Shown here in pieces: positions 23,993 through 31,000 of a DNA stretch of 64,000 nucleotides; positions within the stretch are counted from its first letter, which is position 1; the number at the start of each line of letters is the position of its first letter. Source of the stretch: JAGWAJ01 sp026707615 (GTDB lineage Bacteria > Acidobacteriota > Vicinamibacteria > Vicinamibacterales > UBA8438); the NCBI GenBank assembly GCA_965207595.1, contig CBDBMW010000011.1, positions 310,001 to 374,000 of the forward strand, read 5' to 3'. Position numbers and translations under genes: made by a program. The notes under the pieces are model-generated. The model was not told where the DNA came from. It worked only from the letters and a program-made list of their open reading frames with translations, and made no database searches.

Positions 23993-26553
23993 GACCCCGA
24001 TCTCCTTCTCATCTGAAACGGCACACTCTTCGTGACGCCGAGAACGAGCGCGGACAGGCGGTAGTCGCGGCGGGCGGCGTCGCGCGCGATCGCCCGCACG
24101 GCGGGCGCGTCGTAGTATTCGAGGCCGCGGCCCAGGGCGTAGGTGAGCAGCTTCTCCGTCATGGTGGCAACGAAGCGGTCCGACCGTGCCATCAACGCCC
24201 GCTTCAATTCGAGAACGCTACTGAACTCCGTGCCGTCCGGAAACGCCCCCGAGCCGTCGATCGGAACGAAGGACGCGGCCCGGGCGTCGCCCGTGGCCTC
24301 GACCTCCCGCCAGCGTCCGGTGGAATCGAAGTTCTCGAGCCCCAGGCCCAGCGGATCCATCTGCGAGTGACAACTCGCACACACCGGATTCTCACGGTGC
24401 TCGGCTATGCGCTGGCGCATGGTCATCGCCGACGGGCCATCGCCGGTCTCCTCCGGGAGCGGGGGTACGTCCGCGGGAGGCTCCGGTGGGGGAGAGCCGA
24501 GGATGTTCTCGAGAATCCACTTGCCGCGAACGACGGGAGACGTCCGGTTCGGCAGCGACGTCACCGCGAGGATGCTCGCCTGCCCCAGCAGCCCGCCCCG
24601 CACGCTGCCCTCCGGGAGGGTGACGCGCCGGAACGTGTCCCCGTGCACGTTCGGAATGCCGTAGTGTTCGGCCAGGCTTTCGTTCAAGAAGGTGTAGTCG
24701 GCCGTCAGAAGATCCAGAACCGTCCGATCTTCCCGCATGATGTGCTCGAAGAAGAGCTCCGTCTCCCGCTTCATGGCCCTGCGCAAGCCTTCGTTGAAAT
24801 CGGGATACGTGTACAGGTCCGGCGTCAGGGCGGGCACGTTGCGCAGGTACAACCACTGGCCGGCGAAGTTGTCGACCAGCGCCTGCGAGCGGCGGTCGGC
24901 CAGCATCCGCCGAACCTGTGTATCGAGCACCTCCGGGTCCCTGAGCCGGCCCTGCGTCGCGAGGTCGAGCAGTTCGTCGTCGGGAATGCTGCTCCACAGG
25001 AAGAACGACAGACGAGACGCGAGCTCGACATCGCTCACCTCATAGACCGCGACGTCGGGCGGATCGGCTTCCGTACGGAAGAGGAACTCCGGGCTCACGA
25101 GCAGTCGTCGGATCGCCAGCTCGATACCCGCCTCGAACCCCCCGCTCGCGTGACCCTGCTCGTAGAATCGGAGCGGTCCTTCCAGATCCGCGGCGGTCAC
25201 GGGTCGCCGATAGGCCCGCCGAGTCAGGTTCGAGAGGATGGTTCTTGCGCATGCCGGCTCTTCCGAGGAATCCGCCGGGTAGCATTGAAAGATCTGCTGA
25301 CGGCTCGGCGTGTCACCCCGCCCTCGGACGTCGAAAGGCCCACTGATGTCGACCCGACCGAGGTACGCACCCTTCCGTGAACCCCAAAGGGTTTCTCCTC
25401 CCGCCGGATAGGGGTGCAGGTACGGTTCGTTCAGGGACTCGAGCAGCGCGGGCGCGCGGTTGAGGAACGTCACCGACACGTCGCGCGGGCCGGCCTCTGC
25501 AAAGAAGCGAACCTGCCAGTCCGTGTCTACCAGACTTCGATCCGCCTGCCGGTAGCGTCGAGGCGCCGGTTGCGGGGGCGGCTCGCCGCGCGCCTGGTCT
25601 CGACCCGGTCGCGGGGTGAGGGCCCGGGGCGCCAGAGCCGCGCGGTCCGTCGCAGGCAACGTGAACACCTGAAGCCGCTCGCCGTCCAGGGCCACCTCGA
25701 GCTGCTGCGGCACGTCGTACCGGGGGACATCGACTCCGCCGGCTCCCACGGCTTCGCGCGCCAGGCGTACGCGGATGGCGTACTCGCCGTCGCCGGGAAA
25801 GTTGTAGCGGATGAGCGTCCCACCGCGGGTGCCGAACGGCAGACCGTCGAGCCGGTCGTCCTGAGGCAGATCGGCGGGCACCCGGAAGACATCGTAGTTC
25901 GGAGCCGACGGAGGAGTTCCGATGGCGGCGCGGCTGATGTTCTTTGCCGCGGTGAGGTAGCGCTCCATCAGGGTCGGCGGGACCTGGAGAACGCCTGCGA
26001 TGTTGTCGAAGCCATAGCTCGAGCCATCGGCCGGAAGCAGCGAGGCCACGTCGATGTCGAGGCCGAGAAGGTCGCGAACCGCGTTGCGGTACTCGGCCCG
26101 GTTCAGACGGTGGAACGTCTCCGTGCGGCCGGGATTCGGTTGAGCGGCGGCCGCGCCGTCAAGCTGCGCCTCGAGCCAGGACACGAAGGTCTCGGAGGTC
26201 GTTCGGTCGGGGCGGGGCGCTCCCGGTGGAGGCATGAGGCCGCCGTGAAGCTTCCGCGCGACCTTCTCCCAGGTCTCGGCATCCGCGCCGACGTCGCCGA
26301 GGTCCGCGTTCTCGAGGACGAGCCCGCCCGTTTGCAACCCCTGGTTGTGGCAGGTAACGCAATACTGCGCGATGAAGGCCTGTTGGGAGCGAACGGCGTC
26401 GGGCGTCGTCGGCGATTGCAACGGTTGCCCTGCAGCCTGGATGTGGGCGACTCCCGGGATGAGGGCAAGACATCCCACGTACCCGATAATCGTGAGACCT
26501 ATGGTCCGCATGCGCCATACAGGGCGTAACGCTCGTGACGCAAGGCTCTTCAT
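23989..26553 (-). CDS. PSD-type cytochrome protein (DUF1587/1595/1592/1588/1585), second copy
   Basis: An 854-residue exported protein. Signal segment at residues 17-41, haem site C65-V-T-C68-H69, DUF1587 (RLNRAEYRNAVRDLLGLDID), a beta-rich region with a Pro/Arg-rich insert (about 300-330), DUF1595 (RRAYRRPVTAADLEGPLRFY), DUF1592 (ASRLSFFLWSSIPDDELLDL), DUF1588 with CASCHSQMDPLGLGLENFD near residue 725, and DUF1585 (TEKLLTYALGRGLEYYD). ATG 26553 is chosen because it opens the hydrophobic segment and has GGGAG at some distance; in-frame ATG 26568 and GTG 26610 are alternatives. It is the first gene of a three-gene operon behind a TTGACA promoter. Confidence 0.9.
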   Translation of the reverse strand: MKSLASRALRPVWRMRTIGLTIIGYVGCLALIPGVAHIQAAGQPLQSPTTPDAVRSQQAFIAQYCVTCHNQGLQTGGLVLENADLGDVGADAETWEKVARKLHGGLMPPPGAPRPDRTTSETFVSWLEAQLDGAAAAQPNPGRTETFHRLNRAEYRNAVRDLLGLDIDVASLLPADGSSYGFDNIAGVLQVPPTLMERYLTAAKNISRAAIGTPPSAPNYDVFRVPADLPQDDRLDGLPFGTRGGTLIRYNFPGDGEYAIRVRLAREAVGAGGVDVPRYDVPQQLEVALDGERLQVFTLPATDRAALAPRALTPRPGRDQARGEPPPQPAPRRYRQADRSLVDTDWQVRFFAEAGPRDVSVTFLNRAPALLESLNEPYLHPYPAGGETLWGSRKGAYLGRVDISGPFDVRGRGDTPSRQQIFQCYPADSSEEPACARTILSNLTRRAYRRPVTAADLEGPLRFYEQGHASGGFEAGIELAIRRLLVSPEFLFRTEADPPDVAVYEVSDVELASRLSFFLWSSIPDDELLDLATQGRLRDPEVLDTQVRRMLADRRSQALVDNFAGQWLYLRNVPALTPDLYTYPDFNEGLRRAMKRETELFFEHIMREDRTVLDLLTADYTFLNESLAEHYGIPNVHGDTFRRVTLPEGSVRGGLLGQASILAVTSLPNRTSPVVRGKWILENILGSPPPEPPADVPPLPEETGDGPSAMTMRQRIAEHRENPVCASCHSQMDPLGLGLENFDSTGRWREVEATGDARAASFVPIDGSGAFPDGTEFSSVLELKRALMARSDRFVATMTEKLLTYALGRGLEYYDAPAVRAIARDAARRDYRLSALVLGVTKSVPFQMRRRSGS

Positions 26554-26598
26554 AGGACGAGCTCCCATCGTGGCCGAGGAGGCAGAAAACCTCAACGT

Positions 26599-26629
26599 GT
26601 TATCGTGCACATTTCCCGGTGGTTGTCAA
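26599..26629 (-). promoter_or_regulatory. Putative sigma-70-type promoter of the second cytochrome/DUF1552/ankyrin operon
   Basis: Read on the minus strand, TTGACA (26629-26624) is followed by GATAAC (26604-26599) with a 19-bp spacer, or CGATAA with 18. The -35 is a perfect consensus match in GC-rich DNA. The ATG at 26553 lies 45 bp downstream. Confidence 0.45.
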
Positions 26630-26944
26630 CTACTGCCGGCGGGCCGCTGCCAGGTGGACGAGAGGCCGTCAGTCCCGGAACCGCACGGTTGCCGCAAGAC
26701 CCGCTCAGGGATGCGCTCGTAGACCCGGAAGACCTCGGCTCGAGCTCCTCACCCGTCCGCCTCCGAGGGCACGGCCATCTTCGGTCCGAGCCACGGCCAT
26801 CTTCTGATAGAGTGCGATCCACCGCCCGGGCGGGCGCTGCGGACGGGCCCTGGCGATTGTCGGCCCCGGCGTGCCCCGGCGTCCGTCGAGGTCGGCTCGA
26901 GGCGGCGATCGAGTCGCCCATACGGCCGAACGAGGAGAGGCGAG
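26630..26944. other. Divergent intergenic region, no gene seen
   Basis: About 315 bp between the minus-strand operon and the carbonic anhydrase gene. CACGGCCATCTTC occurs twice (26771-26783 and 26792-26804, 21-bp period). GATAGAGT near 26808 may be a weak -10 for the rightward genes. Open frames here have no ribosome site and no recognisable protein. Confidence 0.4.
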
Positions 26945-27742
26945 TTGTTCAACAGGAGCACTCCCGTGCCCGCTGCCGACACCTCGGGCCCGCTGCCCGC
27001 GATGTCGCGCCGAGCCTTTGGGCCACATCTCGGACTGTCGGCCGCGGGATTCGCGCTGGCGGGATGCTCCGCGTCCGAGCCGTCGGCCGACGCGGCGCCC
27101 GACGGCGCGGCGCCGGTCGGCCAGGGATTCGTGCCGCCCCAGGATGCCGGGTCGCAGGCTGCCATCACCCCCGACGCCGCCCTCACCGTCCTTGCCGACG
27201 GCAACGCGAGATTCGTCGCGGGGACTCCTGCCCGTCGCGACTACAGCGCCCAGATTCGAGCGACTGCCGCCGGGCAGTACCCGTTCGCCGTCGTGCTCGG
27301 GTGCATCGATTCCCGAGTCCCCATCGAGACGGTCTTCGATCAGGGGATCGGGGACATCTTCGCGGCCCGGGTCGCCGGCAACGTCGTGAACACCGAGCTG
27401 CTCGGCAGCATGGAGTTCGCCTGTCGACTCGCCGGGTCGAAGCTCGTGGTCGTCCTCGGCCACACCTCGTGCGGCGCCGTGAAGGGGGCCATCAGCAACG
27501 CCCGGCTCGGCAATCTCACGCAGCTCGTGCAGAAGATCGACCCGGCCGTGGAGGCGGTCGAAGGCGAGCGCGATGTCGACAACGCCGAGTACGTCGACGG
27601 GGTTGCCGAAGAGAACGTGCGCATGGTGATCGAGGAGATTCGACGGGAAAGCTCCGTCCTGGCCACGATGGAGCAGGAACGGGAGATCCGAATCGTGGGC
27701 GCAATGTATGACGTCTCCACCGGCGTAGTGCGCTTCATCTGA
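26945..27742 (+). CDS. Exported beta-class carbonic anhydrase, probable Tat lipoprotein
   Basis: A 265-residue protein. The C-terminal two thirds are a beta-carbonic anhydrase (CO2 hydration to bicarbonate): Cys120-x-Asp122-x-Arg124 in VVLGCIDSRVP, and His173-x-x-Cys176 in LGHTSCGAVKG supply the zinc ligands and the Asp-Arg dyad. The N-terminus has twin arginines (SRRAF, 21-25), a hydrophobic stretch and a lipobox ALAGC (Cys41), so it is probably exported by Tat and lipidated. TTG 26945 has the strongest ribosome site (GAGGAGAGG); GTG 26966 with AGGAG and ATG 27002 are alternatives. The DUF2490 gene begins 4 bp downstream. Confidence 0.88.
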   Translation: MFNRSTPVPAADTSGPLPAMSRRAFGPHLGLSAAGFALAGCSASEPSADAAPDGAAPVGQGFVPPQDAGSQAAITPDAALTVLADGNARFVAGTPARRDYSAQIRATAAGQYPFAVVLGCIDSRVPIETVFDQGIGDIFAARVAGNVVNTELLGSMEFACRLAGSKLVVVLGHTSCGAVKGAISNARLGNLTQLVQKIDPAVEAVEGERDVDNAEYVDGVAEENVRMVIEEIRRESSVLATMEQEREIRIVGAMYDVSTGVVRFI

Positions 27743-27746
27743 TGCC

Positions 27747-28454
27747 ATGCTGCGCGCGTTGATCGGCGCCCTCGTTCTCGCCGGCGCGATGCTGTCGCCC
27801 CGTGCGGCCCTGGCGCAGACCCCGATCGATTGGGACCAGCTCGGCGCCTGGTACATGCTCTTCTGGTCGGCTGGCTTCGACGACACGTCGGTCGGATTGC
27901 AGGGCGACGTGCAGCACCGCAACTGGAACGGCGGAACCGACCTCGAGCAGTTGCTGATCCGGGGTGGTCTGACCTACGCCCTGCCCGACGCCCCCGTGCT
28001 GCTGACCGGCGGCGTGGCGCACATCACGAGCGGCGAGTTCGGCGACAGCGACGAGACCAGCGCAGAGCGGCGCGTGTATCAGGAAGCGCTGGTTCGCCAG
28101 TCCTTCGGACGGGCCGTTTTCCTGCGCCACCGCTACCGGTACGAACAGCGCTGGGTCGACGGCCAGGACTTCCGGACCCGGTTTCGCTACGCCCTGTTCG
28201 GCGATGTCGCGCTGAACGGACGAGGGAAAGGGAACGGGTCCATCTACCTGGCGCTGTACAACGAAGTCTTCCTGAACGGCGAACGCGAGATCGGGCCAGG
28301 CCGGACCGTGGAGCGCTTCGACCGCAACCGGTTCTACACCGCGCTCGGCTTCGGGGTCACCGACCGGTCCCAGCTCCAGGCCGGCTACATGATCCAGGCG
28401 GTGCCCGGTGGCGCGAAGGGGCAGCTCCAGATCAGCCTCCACGCATCCTTCTGA
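27747..28454 (+). CDS. DUF2490 family outer-membrane protein
   Basis: A 235-residue protein with signal peptide (residues 1-24, ending AALAQ) and a beta-barrel pattern: alternating aromatic strands such as QLGAWYMLFWSAGF, FLRHRYRYEQRW and GSIYLALYNEVFLNGER, ending in Phe (LQISLHASF), as outer-membrane barrels do. The pattern fits DUF2490, a family of predicted outer-membrane proteins of unknown cargo. It starts 4 bp after the carbonic anhydrase stop, so the two are co-translated. Confidence 0.8.
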   Translation: MLRALIGALVLAGAMLSPRAALAQTPIDWDQLGAWYMLFWSAGFDDTSVGLQGDVQHRNWNGGTDLEQLLIRGGLTYALPDAPVLLTGGVAHITSGEFGDSDETSAERRVYQEALVRQSFGRAVFLRHRYRYEQRWVDGQDFRTRFRYALFGDVALNGRGKGNGSIYLALYNEVFLNGEREIGPGRTVERFDRNRFYTALGFGVTDRSQLQAGYMIQAVPGGAKGQLQISLHASF

Positions 28455-28503
28455 CGTCGGGGTTGTATCGCGGGCCGGGCGCCCGTAGGATGGGGGCAAT
28501 CCG

Positions 28504-28896
28504 ATGCATGCCGTACTTTCGCTCACGCTGATCGCCCTCGGCCTGGCGGCGCAGGATCCTCTGCGGGACACGCAGGTCTCCACGCCGGAGATCGTGCGGA
28601 CCGAATACGACATGGCGGAGGTCGTCAGGCCGCCGTCGCTCCCCGCCGATGCGCTGGCGGGCTGGAAGCTGTTCGTGCAGCGGTGCGCGATCTGTCACGA
28701 CCCGCTGGGGCAGCCCTCCTATCCGGAGAGCTTCGCCCCGCTGCTCGGTCGGGAGACCGTTCAGAACCTGGGCGAGGCCCGGGTTCGTCGAGTCGTCATG
28801 GTCGGGTCGTCGAGAATGCCGGGCTGGCGGTACACGCTGTCGGAGGAGCAGATCGGCGAGGTCATCGCGTACCTGAACACCGTGGCGCCGGAATGA
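28504..28896 (+). CDS. Small periplasmic cytochrome c
   Basis: A 130-residue protein with a short signal segment (residues 1-17) and one class I cytochrome c domain: haem site C61-A-I-C64-H65 and probable distal ligand Met105 (SSRMPGW), followed by EEQIGEVIAYLNTV, the usual C-terminal helix. It is a likely electron carrier for the quinoproteins and the Vgb-type fusion downstream. The end of the gene lies in a 15-bp triplicated repeat. Confidence 0.87.
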   Translation: MHAVLSLTLIALGLAAQDPLRDTQVSTPEIVRTEYDMAEVVRPPSLPADALAGWKLFVQRCAICHDPLGQPSYPESFAPLLGRETVQNLGEARVRRVVMVGSSRMPGWRYTLSEEQIGEVIAYLNTVAPE

Positions 28897-28929
28897 TGCG
28901 CGCCGGATGATGCGCGCCGGAATGATGCG
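28885..28929 (+). repeat. Triplicated 14-15 bp repeat spanning a stop codon
   Basis: GCGCCGGAATGATGC, GCGCCGGATGATGC and GCGCCGGAATGATGC follow one another from 28885. The first copy contains the TGA stop of the cytochrome gene. Each copy carries ATGATG, so extra in-frame ATG codons precede the true start at 28943. Confidence 0.8.
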
Positions 28930-28942
28930 CGGAGGAGGCGAC

Positions 28943-30817
28943 ATGCGCGAGGCCCGACGGTTCGTCGTACTGGCGGCAGCGGTCATCGGCGTCTGCCTGT
29001 CGCAACTCGCAGGGGCAACGGCGCCCGCGGCGGCGCAGGCCGGCGCGCCGACACCGCTCGCCGGCGCCGTCACCGCCGCGGACGGGGAGCCGATGGCCGG
29101 CGTGGCCGTCTCCGCGCGGGCGGAGGGCTCGTCCGTCACGACCTCGGTCTTCACCGACGAGGCCGGCCGGTACTACTTTCCGGCGCTGGAGCCGCCGCTC
29201 GCAGGCGGGCCGTACCAGGTCTGGGCACAGGCCGTGGGCTACGAGCGGGCGAACGCGAACGTGGTCCTCGACCCCGCGCAACGGTCGTCCCGGGACTTCA
29301 CCCTCGCGGCCGCCGCCGACTTCACCCACCAGCTGTCGGGGGTGGAGTGGCTGGACGCGCTGCCCGCCGCGACGCGCGAGGATCGCCGGCTGAAGGAGCT
29401 GTTCCGCGTCACGTGCACGGAATGCCACCAGGCCGGCCTGGTGCTGCAGAACCGCTTCGACGAGCGCGGCTGGCGGGCCATGATCGACCTGATGGCGAAC
29501 GTCAGCTACCACGGCTGGCGCGGCTCCAACGGCCGGCCGTCGATCACCATCGAGTACTACCGGGACGAGCTGGCGGCGTATCTCACGAAGGCCCGCGGCC
29601 CGGAGTCGGCGCCGCTGACGTTCGACCTGCAGCCTCGTCCCACCGGCGAGGCCGCGCGCCACGTCGTCACGGAGTACGACATCCCCATCGCGGAGCTCCC
29701 GACGGAGCGCACGTCGATCGACGGCAGCGACTGGTCCGAGGGCATTCCGTCGGGAATGCGCGGGGGAGGGGGCATGCACGACGCGGCCGTCGACGACGAC
29801 GGCAACGTCTGGATTACCGACTCGGTGCCGAACGACTTCCGGACGCTCGCGCGGCTCGATCCCCGGACCGGCCGGATCACCGGATTCAAGGTGACCGCCC
29901 CCGACGGCAGGCGGGCGCGCCGATCGCACGGCATCATCAAGGCGCGCGACGGCATGATGTGGTTCGACACGCAGGGCAGCCTGGGGCGGGTGGACCCGAA
30001 GACGGAGGCGTTCGAGCTCTACACGCCGCCGCGGCCGCTCGGCGTCGGCGGGAGCCTGCAGGAGGACGGCCTCGGCAACATCTGGGTCGGCAACCGCCAC
30101 GGCGCCCTGAAGTTCGATCCCGCCACGCGCGAGTTCACGTACTTCCAGAACAAGACCATCGGCGACGGCCAGACCTACGGCACCGCCGCCGACCGCCTCG
30201 GGAACGGCTGGTGGGCGCAGTTCAACATGGACATCGTCGGGCACGCGAACGGCACGACCGGCGAGGTGAACGAAGTGCCGATGCGGCCGCCCGGCGCGCT
30301 CGACCGCGAGCAGCTCCTGACGCCGGCCGACCGCGACTTCTTCCACCGCATCGGCGCGATGCGCTTCTCCGGAAGCGTCTACAACCCCGGCGGGCAGGCG
30401 CCGCGACGGCTCGCCGCCGATCCCGCGGGCGACACGGTGTGGGTCGCCAACTGGTGGGGCTCGAACCTGGCCCGGATCGACATCAACACGCTCGAGGCGA
30501 CGTACTACCACCTGCCGGTCGGCGCGCACCCGTACGCGACGGTGGTCGACAGGAACCACATGGTGTGGACGAACCTCTCGTCGGACGACGCGGTAGCGAG
30601 GTTCGATCCCGGCACCGAGGAGTACACGATCTTCCGGCTCCCCAGCCTCGGGGCGGAGCTGCGCCACATCGCGGTCGACGATGCGGGCGGGCCGGACGTG
30701 TGGGTCGTGTACCGGGAGGCGAGCCGCGCGGCGCGGATCCAGTTCCGAACGGAGGCCCAGCTTCAGGCTGCCCGCGCCGCCAGCGCCCTCCCCGCTGCCG
30801 CGGGTGGCGGGCAGTAG
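28943..30817 (+). CDS. Fusion: carboxypeptidase-regulatory domain, cytochrome-like segment, Vgb-type propeller
   Basis: A 624-residue exported protein. Signal peptide (1-31); CarboxypepD-regulatory Ig-like domain (about 37-120: PLAGAVTAADGEPMAGVAVS, TDEAGRYYFPAL); a haem-like site C158-T-E-C161-H162 in a helical segment; then a virginiamycin-B-lyase-like seven-bladed propeller (about 230-610: GMHDAAVDDDGNVWITDS, IKARDGMMWFDTQGSLGRVD, EDGLGNIWVGNRHGALKFDP). Such propellers also occur in non-lyase proteins, so lyase activity is not assured. GGAGGAGG precedes ATG 28943. It sits between a cytochrome c and a cytochrome-PQQ protein. Confidence 0.85.
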   Translation: MREARRFVVLAAAVIGVCLSQLAGATAPAAAQAGAPTPLAGAVTAADGEPMAGVAVSARAEGSSVTTSVFTDEAGRYYFPALEPPLAGGPYQVWAQAVGYERANANVVLDPAQRSSRDFTLAAAADFTHQLSGVEWLDALPAATREDRRLKELFRVTCTECHQAGLVLQNRFDERGWRAMIDLMANVSYHGWRGSNGRPSITIEYYRDELAAYLTKARGPESAPLTFDLQPRPTGEAARHVVTEYDIPIAELPTERTSIDGSDWSEGIPSGMRGGGGMHDAAVDDDGNVWITDSVPNDFRTLARLDPRTGRITGFKVTAPDGRRARRSHGIIKARDGMMWFDTQGSLGRVDPKTEAFELYTPPRPLGVGGSLQEDGLGNIWVGNRHGALKFDPATREFTYFQNKTIGDGQTYGTAADRLGNGWWAQFNMDIVGHANGTTGEVNEVPMRPPGALDREQLLTPADRDFFHRIGAMRFSGSVYNPGGQAPRRLAADPAGDTVWVANWWGSNLARIDINTLEATYYHLPVGAHPYATVVDRNHMVWTNLSSDDAVARFDPGTEEYTIFRLPSLGAELRHIAVDDAGGPDVWVVYREASRAARIQFRTEAQLQAARAASALPAAAGGGQ

Positions 30818-30837
30818 CGCGCCCTCGCGGGGGGATT

Positions 30838-30900
30838 GGGAGACTGCGCCGGCACGAGCTTCTCCGTGGCCCGTGCTGCTGCGCCGTCTCCTGGGACCGA
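30838..30900. repeat. Degenerate copy of the palindromic repeat
   Basis: GGGAGACTGCGCC (30838-30850) and GCGCCGTCTCCTGGG (30881-30895) form an imperfect hairpin and resemble the arms and flank (GCGCAAGCTCCTGGGAC) of the repeat at 55111-55216. It lies 21 bp after the stop at 30817. Confidence 0.5.
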
Positions 30901-31000
30901 GAACCCGATTCTCGAGGCTCCTGCTGCGGGGTGGCAGCGAGCGCCGGACCGGAGACCTGCCGGTGAGCTCGCCACCGATCGCCAGGAGAGGGGTGGCGGG

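Noticed and set aside
28943..30817. Calling the propeller protein a virginiamycin B lyase.
   Set aside because: The propeller family is shared with many non-lyases, and a haem motif plus Ig domain in front point to another role.
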